Shown here piece after piece: positions 20,291 to 31,798 of a stretch of 64,000 nucleotides of DNA (the first letter of the stretch is position 1; each line of letters starts with the position of its first letter). The stretch is from Cocos nucifera (taxonomy: Eukaryota > Streptophyta > Magnoliopsida > Arecales > Arecaceae). The stretch spans positions 124,001 to 188,000 of the forward strand of contig QRFJ01004877.1 of the NCBI GenBank assembly GCA_006176705.1. Reading direction: 5' to 3'. The position numbers and the translations under genes were made by a program. Under the pieces are notes generated by a model, which had not been told where the DNA came from, ran no database searches, and was given only the letters and a program-made list of their open reading frames with translations.

Positions 20291-21559
20291 CCACCGATCT
20301 TACTTACCTGGCCAATGTGGTTGATCAGGTCTTGATTAGGTTGCTCATTGATTCGTGCTAATCCATGTCATACAGAAAATCAGTAAGACTAATTTTATTC
20401 AGTGAGACTGATCTAGGTGCCCATGGACTGAAATTTATCCTAGTCCTTGTCGATGACTTAAGAAGTCGGTGGAAGGACTTGACTTGGTAAAGTCAGTAGA
20501 AACAAATTGGTCTATGTTTTTTCTATCCTTAAATCATAAATAAATTTTAAATTTTCTAAAATTATTAGATCCTTAAAATGATAAAATTATAGAGATAACT
20601 GAGTCATAGCCTCTTATTAAGGTGTTTGATAATGGACCGTTAACTCAATGATCATTGGAGGCCCATAGGCCTAGTGCTTGTTGACTAATGAAATTATCAT
20701 TTATCATATGATGACTTGAATATGTCTCTCTAATGGTGATTACGTTGACCAACCATAGTTGGGCTTAATCATTCATTGGTTAGATATATCAAGTATAGTC
20801 ATGTTAATGGTTGGACCTAACTCAATCCTTACAGTGGAGGCCTTAGCCTATTGATTAGATTTCTGGGGTAAAATTAAATTACTAGAAGTTGTTTGAAGAA
20901 ATAATTAGTTATGAACCTATCTTTATATGTACATGGATTGACCAATCATAGTTGGGCTTGTGTGTAGTCTATGTGGATTCTAGTACCTACTAGAAAATTA
21001 AAGTAATTTTCCAAATTAGAGGTAGAGACTACCAATTCGAATAAAATAGTGGAAGAACCTTAAGATTAAAGTCCAAGTCTTTAGGCTTAATATAATTCGT
21101 ATACTTAGGTTATTGTTCTCTTTTCTCAAAATAAGACTAAACCATAATTGCACCTATCACTATTAGATAGTGATGACTTATGGGACCCAACTTCGATAAT
21201 TAGTATCGAAAGTTGAATTTGGTTCAATAGTATGAATGGGTTCGTATTCGAGCTACTGAGCCTAGTCAAAATAGTTAGTCCAATATTGACCAAAATCAGG
21301 CATATAGTGCTTCTACTATTAGAAGCAAGATCATAGAAAGAAGAATTGTCTTACTTTCCTTGACCATAATAGGCTGGACAAGAGAAAAAAGCAAGAGTTA
21401 TTTATTAAGGATGTTATATGATAATATTTTAAAATTTTTCTATATGTAATTCTATAAGTTGGGTATTAGATACCGATCATCTTATGCAATTTATCGCAAG
21501 GACTATAGTAAAGTAGAATGTTTGAAAATTATGAAAAATACCTGAACGTTGAGGATGGA
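20291..21559 (+). other. CopA leader, second part, and sequence of unknown origin
   Basis: The CopA leader resumes with CCACCGATCTTACTTACCTGG and matches the CopC leader to about 20890 (a counterpart of 62700). The next 600 bp or so (20890-21500) have no counterpart in CopC and no coding similarity that I can see. A gag would be expected here and is absent. Confidence 0.6.
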
Positions 21560-22650
21560 AGTTCTATTCCAATCCTAGCTTTAGGAATTATTAAGCTCAT
21601 TTTCAAAAGATGTTATTTTGAGTGATTGTCACTATTATCCATCATTTATAATAAATGTGATCTCTGTTGGTCTTTTGATCAGAGATGGTTATCATTTATC
21701 AATAAAGGAGATTATTGTGATATTATTATGAATAATGTTAGAATAATACATAGACAATAAAAATGACATTTAATATTTATACAGTCTATTAAGTATAATG
21801 TACATATTTAATAAACACCCTAGTTAAATTATATCATGGATGTCTATCTTTGGTATTATAGGCTTAGTCATCTTGACAAGAACAGGATAAATAGGTTAGC
21901 TTGAGAGAAAAATCTCGACATCAATGATTGTGAATCATTGATAGCCTGTGAGTCTTGTTTTCTTGGAAAGATGACAAAGTCACATTTTAATGAAAAAAGT
22001 GAAGGAACCAATAAATTTCTAAGTCTCATACATAGTGATGTATGTGGACCTATGAACTTAAGTGCTAAAGAAAGATATTAATATTTCATTACAGACGACC
22101 TATCTTGGCATGGGTGCTTGTAGCTTGAATCATTTGAAATGTTCAAATGATTCAATAATGAAATAGAAAAATAAACTAAAAATGGTATAGAAACTCTTTA
22201 ATCAGATCGAAGAAACGAATACTTATCCAGTAGTTTGTGACATATCTAGGAGAGAATAGGATTCTCTCTTAGTGGATTTCCTTTCTGAACATAGTGTATC
22301 TAAAAGAAGAAGTTGAACTTTATTAGACATGGTTAAATCTATGATAGGATTCACTTGTCTGCCTATTTTAGGATTGTGCTCTTGTGTGACCACTTATTTT
22401 ACTATGAAAATATACCGAATGAATCTGTTATGTTGATTCCATATGGGATATGGATCGGGCATAGACCTAAACTCTCTCACCTTTGGGTTTGGGATTGATC
22501 GGCCTATGTCATAGATTTTCACATAGATAAACTTGGATCTTGGTCCAATAAGTATTTAGGGGTGATTAATTCTACCATACTGAAGAGCACAAGATGTTCA
22601 TTAGAAGTAGGGCATTCCTTTTGGAAAGGAGTTCCTTAAAAAAGGAATTG
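21560..22650 (+). pseudogene. CopA protease end, GAG-pre-integrase and integrase remnants
   Basis: Shredded over three frames. SIPILALGIIKLIF (about 21572) matches VPILALGIMNLVI in CopC at the end of the protease region. Then come FGIIGLVILTR (degenerate zinc-binding part), CESC-like Cys, HSDVCGPMNLSAKE, and the core with TLLDMVKSMIGF. The Glu, Asp and reading frame of the core are badly damaged. The stop TAA at 22172-22174 is at the same codon as stops in Cop1 and CopC. Confidence 0.75.
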
Positions 22651-22789
22651 ATGCCTATCAAGTTGAACTTAGAGAAGTTTGACTGGTAGAAAAGAACCAA
22701 CATAATCTAGTAAATCTATAGAACTAGATTTGATCAGATCAAACCTGGAGCCCATTAAAGTATCACCTTTAAGGAGATCCAATAGAGTA

Positions 22790-23400
22790 CTGCATTAGCC
22801 GGATTGATACTTTAGTATCTAAGTTCGGGATGGCAATCCTATTAAGCTCCGTGAGAACAATAATGATCCGATCACCTATAGGATTGCAATGCAGTGGTCT
22901 GACTCTAAGAAATGACTTGGAGCCATAGGATCCAAATTGAAGTTCATGAAAATCAATAGTATGTGGGCACTAGTTGATTCACTTGAAGAAAAAAAATCCA
23001 TTAGGTATGAATAAATTTTCAAAAGGATTAGAGTAGCGCAGACGGAAAGGTAAAGACCTATAAAACCCATTTAGCTATTATCTCAATTTTTGAACATATG
23101 TTTTGAATGTATATCTTTGTTATGAACAAAGACAAACCCTGCATTTGTAATTAGGCAAAATGTTCTACAGTGTTATTTCTTGTATTGTCTGTGGATGAAG
23201 TTCTCTTAATCGAGAATGGCATTCCAGCATTGCAAGAAATAAAGATTTAGTTGTCATCTAGTTTCTCCATATTCAAAATTAGATATGGTATACTCACTAA
23301 TGGTACTAAGTAGATACTAGTCTGATCTAAGTGAGAATCACTGAAAAATTGTATAGATAATTTCTAAGTATTTAGAAAATACTAAGGTTTAGTGACTTAA
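22790..23400 (+). pseudogene. CopA reverse transcriptase, deleted and degenerate
   Basis: The pre-RT linker is seen as MQWSDSKK-LGAIGSKLKFM and MWALVDSLEEKKSIR (about 22890-23010). The middle of the palm is missing. The catalytic region reads VLFLVLSVDEVLLIENGIPA near 23165-23230, equal in layout to LVLYVDDILLIGNDIP of Cop1, with YVDD changed to SVDE. The domain is inactive. Confidence 0.75.
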
Positions 23401-23439
23401 ATATGAAAATGCTTAAATAAAACATGTGGATGTTTTAAT

Positions 23440-23885
23440 TTCAGTCAGAACAAGATAACAATAAGAGAATATCGGGTCATACCCTAATTGTAGGAGTAAT
23501 CTGTTGCAAAGGTTCCAAGCAGGATATTGTAGCCTATTCAGTTAGTGATGTAGAGTATATCATGGCATAAGATGCTGCCATATAAGCTATGTAGTAGTTG
23601 AGGTTCGTTAGCAGGTTAGGAGTGACACCCTCCATCGATGGTCTAGTCCTATCGTAGCACTTGAGCCATAGCTCAGACTAAAGAACCGAAGGATCAGCAT
23701 ATTCTACATCGCTATCACCTTTAAGTTTAGATCAGGATGATGTCAATCTTTGGAAGATCGATGAAAAAGAAGAACTTGACTAACACATTTGCTAAGGCCT
23801 CAGAACTAAGGTGTTCTACGAACTTAAGTGAAAGATAGGATATTTGATATCATTCTGATTGGCTTTAGTCTAGGTAGGAGTTATT
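23440..23885 (+). pseudogene. CopA RNase H remnant and polypurine tract
   Basis: KGSKQDIVAYSVSDVEYIMA (about 23505-23570) corresponds to the copia RNase H motif (SWKSxKQ...STxEAEYIAA); later pieces follow in broken frames to about 23830. The purine-rich GTAGGAGTTAT lies just before the 3' LTR. Confidence 0.7.
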
Positions 23886-24800
23886 GGAAAATGTATCCTA
23901 AAGCCAATCATCTAAGTGTTAGATGATTGAAATTAGTATATGAATTATCTAATGATAATAGTTATTTGGTTGTTTCATTATAGAAATTCTATCTTTCTTA
24001 AATAAACTTCTAAATTATGATGAAATTCTTAGAACCACAATCAATCGATAAAGAAGAATATATCGGATGGTTCTTAAATAGTTCATGATCAAATGATAAG
24101 TTATTAATAAGAATTATAACTTATTGAGTGTAGGTTGCTGTATGCCATATGCATTGGTTGTCCTCATAACCAAGTATGTGGAGATACTGGTTTGGCATCC
24201 AGATGAGATGTAGGAGTATATCTGCACTGAACGTGATTAATGTAGCACTCTACTATCAAGAGTAGCTAGCTAAGGCCAATGGGTATAAGTATCCCTCCAA
24301 CCTAGGATTACCATGGTGACTTGCAAGCAACTCACTATACTTTGGTGTCGGACTACCAGTATTTCTAATATAGGTTTGGAAGATTTTTGGGTAGAGTCAA
24401 GTCCTTGTGAAGTTAGTGTATGAGTCAAGATGGGATTGACCACTCTTGATTAACTTCAGAAAGAGAATGACTCATTGTGTTTCAATTTAGCAAAACCTAG
24501 GCCTAGGTAATCATTGTGAGGAGTCACGAGATTTGCAAAATTTTGAGACATAATAGAGATGACTTGTATGAGTGATTGACAGCATGCTCAATGTCGTCTT
24601 GAGCATTATTGGTCATAGGGATGAATTAAATAATAACCATGGGCCAGGGTTCTAAGAATGTTACTTTGCATACATTCGACCTATTCGGACATCGGAAACC
24701 GTTGCTAGATGGTTACTTTGATTGGTACAGAAATTGGTTGTTGTGCTACTAGCTTAGGTTTGAACCTATAGGATCCGACACATAAGAGGTTATAACATGT
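23886..24800 (+). repeat. CopA 3' LTR, segment 1 of 3
   Basis: Starts TGGAAAATGTATCC and matches the CopC LTR start (58503 onwards), including GGTTGTCCTCATAACCAAG and GGGATTGACCACTC. It is interrupted by CopB at 24801. Confidence 0.85.
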
Positions 24801-26258
24801 TGCCCAGGTAAGGTTACCCAAGAGGAGGGATGAATTGGGTTTCTAAAAAATTTTGGCCAATTTATACTCTATTGTAAATATGCGCTTCTAATTAAAAGAA
24901 CTTGAATGATTGTGGTGAATAAGCAAGGTGGAGTAGTAGAATTAAAAGCAACTAGATAATGCAAATATATAAAGCAAATAGAAAAAGCAAGAAAAGCAAA
25001 ATCATAATAAAAATATAGATTTTATAGTGGTTCGGTGCAACCCCGCACCTACATCCACTTTCCAAGCACTCCTTGAAAATTCCACTATAATCCCTAGATC
25101 ATAGTGTATTTATTTTAACCCGAGATCATAAACAAATTCAGTTGGTTTTGCCAGGCTCACCAACCACAACTCTACACCGATAGTTTTCTTGGGTTCACTA
25201 TCAACCTAGTTGCTTTTAACCTAAGAGCACCAACCACAATCTTTACACTATCCAGTTTTTAGCTAAGACCAACCTACATTCCAAGTTTCTTTCTTCCAAA
25301 AAAACTTATAAAGAAATAAAAATACAAGTATAAAAATTCAACACAAAAATAAAAAGAAAAAAGAACTCTTTTTGAAATTTGATGGAGAGGCTGAAAGATG
25401 GCTCTTGAAGCTTTGTATTCTATCTTTTGAAGGCTGAGAGGAAGCTTGAATGAATGAGGATGATCACACTTGGAAGTTCTCTGAATTTGATGCACAAAGT
25501 CCTCTCCTTTTTCTCTTTTCTTTCTTTCTCTTTAGATATTCAATGAACCTCAAAATTTGAATGATTTCTACTTTCAATCCACTTAATCTTCCTTTCCAAA
25601 TATTTCTCTAGCCTTTTGTACTCTTTGTGATAGCTTGAGGATTAGTTCTAGCCATTGAAAACCTTGAAATAGCCATTGGAGTGGAGAAATGATCATTTGA
25701 AAAAGCAGCAAAAAACTAGCCATTACGATCACTGGGTCGGCTCAGTTTTTAACTAGGTTAACTCAGTCCTAATTAGGTCAGCTCAGTTTATAGCTGGGTT
25801 GGCTCAATCCCCTAGATCTTGAAAAACTAGCTTTCTGCACTTTCTATCTTTTGCTTTCACTGAGACTAGGTCCGCACAATCTCAGACTAGGTCGGCCCAG
25901 TTTGCATGCCAAGCATGTCGAGCTATCCATTTCGAAAGGAGATGACCTAGGGGTCATCCCTTGGATTGATCATTTTGCTAAAACATGATTTTCTTCTAAT
26001 TTATGCAACCAAAAATTATGGGACTGCCTCCAAAAGATCAAAAATCTTCTAAGCTTGTTCTTGAGACATTCGAAATAGATTTTCTTCAACTTTGTAAAAT
26101 TATGATTTTGCCTCTTGTCGCTTTTTCATGATCTCTAACTTGATAAAATTATAATTTTAACTTGAAAATCTGAAAAGACCTACATCCATTCTTGAAACAC
26201 ATGGTTAAATATTTAACCACTCAAAGTTTGACAATCATCAAAATCAATCATGGGGTCA
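24801..26258 (-). repeat. CopB 3' LTR (left)
   Basis: 1458 bp from TGCCCAGGTAAGG to TGGGGTCA. Close to the right LTR over its full length. The minus-strand open frame 25274-25495 has a partner in the right LTR (30814-31068) and is LTR sequence, not a gene. Confidence 0.87.
25732..25930. repeat. GGTCGGCTCAGT-type palindromic motif array in CopB left LTR
   Basis: CTGGGTCGGCTCAG (25732-25745), then GGTTAACTCAGTCC, GGTCAGCTCAGTTT, GGTTGGCTCAATCC, and after about 50 bp GGTCCGCACAATC and GGTCGGCCCAGTTT. The right LTR has the same cluster at 31294-31450. CopD LTRs carry the same motif. Confidence 0.7.
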
Positions 26259-26261
26259 ATA

Positions 26262-26274
26262 ATCTCTCTCTTTC
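26262..26274 (-). other. CopB polypurine tract
   Basis: The minus strand reads AGAAAGAGAGAGA immediately before the LTR start (TTGACCCC at 26259). It is the priming site for plus-strand DNA synthesis. Confidence 0.8.
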
Positions 26275-28930
26275 TGATGATGGCAAAGCTTTGAGTATAT
26301 GCATAAAAATATAACTTAATATGTTTAAATAAATTGGCTAGTATAAGTGATGAAGTGATAATATACATAAACATAAATGGACACTTCATGAAAGCTCTAA
26401 TTAATGTTTTACATAATTTATATACTCATATCAAAATAATATTTTTATTCAAAATAATGAATATTAAGGTTCCAAGTATTAAATTTATTGAGTTTCTTAA
26501 GTATTAATTCTTTAAGTATATATTCAATATACCTCTCCTCCTTTTTGACAACATCAAAAAACTCATGGAAAAGAATAGAAAAAAAAAATCATCAAAATCA
26601 ACATCAAGATATTAAATTAAGAGATGTATCAAATTCATAAAGTCAAATCAAAGAAATCATCTCTTCTTTTGAATGAATATTTTTTTAAAAAGAAAATTAG
26701 CTTGAATTCAAATATTATAGACTCTCCTCCTTTTTAAATGAATATGATCTTTTAATCTGATTTTCAGATATGCACTTTTAAGCATTAAGGAGAATAGAGC
26801 TTTTCAAAGAATTTAACCATGAAATCAAGCATAGTATATACTTTAATATTCAATCTTTTCTTTTCTTAAAAAATTTTAGTCAATTAACTTCAAAAAAGAT
26901 ATGTATAGAGAATGTATCGAGTAAAGTAAAATAAATAGAATCAAAGTAAAAGATAGTCACATTTCAAATTTATTGCTTTGAATAAAAATTACTTCAATAC
27001 CAATTATTCATAAAAATTTTGCAACGCACATCAGAAATTTAGGATCAAATTTAAATTCTCAAATAAGTTTCAAAATTTTATTTAAAAATTTATTTCTTAT
27101 AGTAAAAATATATTTTTAAATTTAATTTAACTCTAATCATTTGCCAAAAATGATCATGTGAATCAAGTTTTAAGTTTGGCACATGAAAAGTTTAGTATTA
27201 AATTTATTAATGAGCTTCAAAATTATAAGAATATATCAAAATCAATTTGTTTGGAGTAAGAATATGTCTCAAACTTCTTTTTACTTCAAATAGTTTTTAA
27301 AAATGATTTGACAATCAAATCAAAAGCATATAGATCAAATGAAATCATCATATTAAGGTTCAAAAGTATAATGAAATAAATGTTCATTTACCTTAATATA
27401 AGCTAATTAGAATTTTCAATAAAAGCTAGATAATATGACTCTCCTTATTTTTTATAATTAATGCTAGATAAATTTGCTTTTTATTTTCTTTCTTATTTTT
27501 AAAATCAAGCAGATTAAACATGAATTAAACTACTAAATTTAGATTTTTTAAATTTTAAAGATATTTTTAATTTCAAAGCCCTTTTCAAATAATTGATCAT
27601 TTTTTTAATATTTTTTCTCCCTTACTTTAGTAAATAATGCCATTTTAAAATTAAATATAATTTAAAAGTATAAGCATCAACTAAGTGAAATAAGCATTAA
27701 TCAAATAAAATATTTACTTAATTAAGTTTAGAAAAATGTATGAGATTATTTGAATTGATCTCAAGAGATATCATATCAAGAGTATATCAAAATAAATTTG
27801 AGTTGACATTAGCAAATCAATCAAGAAACACCATAAAGAGATTTTAAGTTATTCTTCAAAATATCATCTCTTCCTTTTCTTAAGAAAAATAAAGTAATTA
27901 TAGTTTCAAAAAAGATATAAATTTTTGAATTTATATCAAACGATATTATATCAAATGATATAGCAATGCAAAACTAGATTTGAAATAAAGACATTCTTCT
28001 CTTTTTGTCAAAAGATAGATCAATCAAATACATGGTAAATAGTAAAATGTTTGATACCAATCACTTAAAATTGAAGTCCTCTTTAAAAGTTTAGCTTTAA
28101 GGATATATAATAACTTTCTTGAAATATCTTGTTAGATATCAACTTCAAAAGATTCAAGAAGATCATTTTTCAAATTCAATTTCTAAAATCAATCAATTGA
28201 AACAAAATAAGAATGTTCATCAATAAATTTTCTTTTAAGATCAAAGAGTCAATCAAATCGATGATCAAGAAAGATATTCAAGAAAATTTAGAGGATCATA
28301 AAAAATAAGCAATTGGGGGGGGGGTTTCTGATAGTCAAATAAGATAAGATCAAATCAAGGAAAAACCAGATGAAGGCTTTATGAGTTCAATTCAACTAGG
28401 AAGTTTTGAAATCTTTAGGGGTAAGCTAATATGCAATGTAATTCAACACATCAAGTACTTAAGTTTTATAAATAGATATTTTATCTTCAAGTACTTAGAT
28501 CATGCAAAGTTTTAAAAAATTTTAATATTTAAGTATCTTATGGGAGGAATGCCAAAAATCAGTTTTACATACATGTTCAGCAACTTAAAAACATTCACAT
28601 CCAATTAAGCATCTTTTAATTTAAGTTTATCAATTACAAAATTGATTTGGAGAAGCTATTATATCATGCTAAATTTTAAGATAAAAAAATATTTTATTCA
28701 TAACATGATATATAAAGGAGAGCATATTGATTTTTTTTAAAAATCAAAGCATCCAAATCATAGTATACATCAAAATTAGTCAATTATATCAATATTTGAG
28801 AACATTGAAAAATATCTCAAGCAAGGATATAAAACCATATTGATAGATATTTAAAAATAATAAAATTAATCAAAATAACTTCAATAAATATTAATAGTAT
28901 GATGTGAAGAAAATTTAGATTTTACCAATA
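26275..28930 (-). other. CopB AT-rich internal region without coding signal
   Basis: About 2.65 kb of very AT-rich sequence with no open frame over 60 codons. Integrase, RT and RNase H should be here in an autonomous copia; none of their motifs is visible. A run of ten G (28315-28324) is the only strong compositional feature. Confidence 0.65.
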
Positions 28931-28959
28931 TCGTCGCCCATCTAAGTCCATTCCCAAGG

Positions 28960-30330
28960 CATCCAACTACAAGTATTTTCTCATTTTATTCAATTGGATC
29001 CTTAGTGTACCTGCAAAAATCACCTTCTAGATTTTGGTACCCAAGCCATCTTGGGTCCATTGAGGTTAGAGCACATGATTTCTTTTAGAATCCAAATTTA
29101 TTTAACTAAAGTATGACCTATTTTCTTAATATTATATTCAAAAATTTTATGGCCTACTTTGTTACATTTAAGACATATAAATAAATTATTTTCAAATGAA
29201 GTTTTGTTAAACATATTTTTGATAAATTTTTATTTTCTGAAAGGATTATATCCAATTCCAGCTTTATTGAAAATAGCCATTTGATTATTCAAAATTGCTT
29301 GAAGCTTTTGAGATCCAATAAAAAATTTTTCAAGCATGGACTTCAAGTTTTCAATCTCTTTTCTTAATTTTTTATTTTCTTCCATAAGAGATTTCTTTTC
29401 TTTTTCTTCTAAGGAGAATTTCAAAACCTCATATTCCTTTTTTAGTTCAATATTTTCTTTAACTAAAGAGCTTATAGATTTTGAAAGCATTTCTTTTTTT
29501 TTTTAGCTAAGAATTTTTTAGATTCAATAGTATTCTCCTTTTTCTTAGTTAGAATTTTAATTTATTTTAAAAAATCTTTTTTTTCTTTGGCCATATTTTT
29601 TATGTCTTTCAAAAGATCTTCTTTTTCAGTCAAAATTTTATTTTTCTCTTCAACCAAAGAAAGATTAGACATTTTAAGTTCTTTATTTTTGAGCCTTAAT
29701 TTTTTATATTCATCCATTAAATCATTAAATGCTTCAAATAACTTATCAAAAGTAAAATCGAAAGAGTCATTAATGTTTACCTTATCGTCATTGGCCATGA
29801 GGCAAGAATTTATAGTTCTTTCTTCCTCTTTTTCATTTTTCTTTTCCTTACTTTGCTCCCCCTTAGTTGATGCTTTCTTTTTTCTTTGTTTTTTGTTCTT
29901 CTTCTTTTCATTCTTATGAGCTGCGAGGCCAAAATTAGGATGAGCTTCCTTCTCTTCATGGGAGCTTGATTCTTCTTTTTGATTTGCTTTCTCATAAGTT
30001 CTTTTCAATTTCTATCATATATGTTTTGCTGAAATATATAAAGAAATTGCATTAAATACATTTAGATTCAAAAAGCAATAAAGCAAGTTCATGGCTTTAC
30101 AATTTAGTTGCATTGTTTCTTTATCTATAAGTGATGCATTGTGTGTGAGGGCCATTGACAATAATCTTTCATAGATTATAATCATGTGCTTAAATGAAGA
30201 TTTTTATCCTAGCCTTCCAATAAGAATAATTTGAGCCATCAAATAATGGTAGTCTATCTATAGAATGTCCATCATTAAAAAAAAAAATTATTTTGGATTG
30301 CCAAAATCTTTAGCTCTAGATATTTAGGTC
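28960..30330 (-). pseudogene. CopB gag, broken
   Basis: Starts near 30330 with PLFDGSNYSYWKARIKIF, the same block as CopB2 gag, then (after a deletion) NLLYCFLNLNVFNAISLYIS and the open part 29562-30008 (KRTYEKANQKEESSSHEEKE, Lys-rich linker, then coiled-coil-like INDSFDFTFDKLFEAFNDLM). A second open part, 29230-29490, ends GSQKLQAILNNQMAIFNKAG, the usual end of this gag type, followed by a damaged zinc knuckle (CLKCNKVGHKIFEYN) and MAWVPKS. The plus-strand frame 29587-29919 is its shadow. Confidence 0.78.
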
Positions 30331-30352
30331 AATAATCAATAACAGAAAATCT

Positions 30353-30364
30353 ATTCTGATATCA
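30353..30364 (-). other. CopB degenerate primer binding site
   Basis: The minus strand reads TGATATCAGAAT, 9 of 12 bases of TGGTATCAGAGC, 5 bp inside the LTR end. Confidence 0.65.
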
Positions 30365-30369
30365 CTTAT

Positions 30370-31798
30370 TGCCCAGGTATGGCTATCCAAGAGGAAGGAT
30401 GAATAGGATTTCTAAAAAAATTTGGTCAATATATACTCCAATGTAAATATATGCTTCTAATTAAAAGAACTTGAATGCTTGTGGTGAATAAGCAAGGTAG
30501 AGCAATGGAATTAAAAGCAACTAGATAATGCAAATATATAAAGCAAATAAAGAAAGCAAGGAAAGCAAAATCATAATACAAATACATAGATTTTATAGTA
30601 GTTTGGTGCAACCCCGCACCTACGTCCACCCTCCAAGCACTCCTTAGGAAATTCACTATAATTCCTAGATTATAGTACGTTTATTTTAATCTAGGATCAC
30701 AAACAAATCTAGTTAGTTTTGTTGGGCTCACTAACCACAATCCTACATCAATAGTTTTCTCGAATTCACTATCAATCCAGTTGGTTTTAATCTAGGAGCA
30801 CCAACCACAACCTTTACACTATCCAATTTTTGGCTTGGACCAACCTACACCCCAAGTTTCTTTCTCTCAAAGAAATTTGTGAAGAAATAAAAATACAAAT
30901 ATAAAAATTCAGCATAAAAATAAAAAAAAAAAGAACTCTTTTTGAAGTTTGATGGAGAGGCTCAAAAGGTGGCTTTTGAAGCTTTGTATTCTCTTCTTTG
31001 AAGGTTGAGAGGAAGCTTGAATGAATGAGGATGATCATACTTGGAAGCTCTCTGAATTTGATGCACAAAATCCTCTCTTTTCTCTCTTTTCCTTTAGATA
31101 TTCAATGAACCTCATAATTTAAATAATTTCTACTTTCAATCCACTTAATCTTCCTTTCCAAATATTTCTCTAGCCTTTTATACTCATTGTGATAGCTTGA
31201 CAATCAGTTCTAGCTGTTGAAAGCCTTGAAATAGCTGTTGGAGTGGAGAAATGATCGTTTGAAAAAGCTCCAGAAAACTAGCCATTATGATCACTAGGTC
31301 GGCTCAGTTTTTGACTGGATCGACTCAGTTTATAGCTGGATTGGCTCAGTCCCTTGATTCTTGAAAAACTAGCTTTCTACATTTTCTATCTTTTGCTTCC
31401 ATTGACACTAGGTCGGCTCAGACTCAGACTGGATCATCCCAATTTGCATGCGAAGCATGTCGAGCAACTCATTTCAAAAGGGGATGACCTAGGGGTTGTC
31501 CATTGGGTTGACCCTTTTGCTAAAACTTGATTTTCTTCTAATTTATGAAACCAAAAATTATGGGACTACCTCTAAAAGATCATAAATCTTCTAAGTTTAT
31601 TCTTGAGGCTTTGAAAATGATTTTCTTTAATTTTATAAAATTATAGTTTTACTTCTTGTCATTTTTTCTTGATCTCCAACTTGATAAAATTATAATTTTA
31701 ACTTGAAACCTGAAAAGAACTACATCCATTCTTGAAACACATGATTAAATACTTAAACCCTCAAAATTTGATAATCATCAAAATCAATCATGGAGTCA
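30370..31798 (-). repeat. CopB 5' LTR (right)
   Basis: 1429 bp from TGCCCAGGTATGG to TGGAGTCA, matching the left LTR. It has the GGTCGGCTCAG array at 31294-31450. CopA LTR sequence resumes at 31799. Confidence 0.86.

Larger units (their letters stand above)
24801..31798 (-). mobile_element. CopB: copia element, gag only, inserted in CopA 3' LTR
   Basis: Two LTRs (24801-26258 and 30370-31798) flank a 4111-bp internal region. The minus orientation is shown by a degenerate PBS next to the right LTR, gag on the minus strand, and the polypurine tract AGAAAGAGAGAGA (complement of 26262-26274) next to the left LTR. Integrase, RT and RNase H are not detectable. No exact target-site duplication was found (flanks CATGT and ATATA), but CopA LTR sequence continues on both sides. 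Confidence 0.83.

Noticed and set aside
29587..29919. Phe/Ser-rich plus-strand ORF that looks like a membrane protein
   Set aside because: It is the complement of the Lys-rich CopB gag; the hydrophobic text is an antisense artefact.
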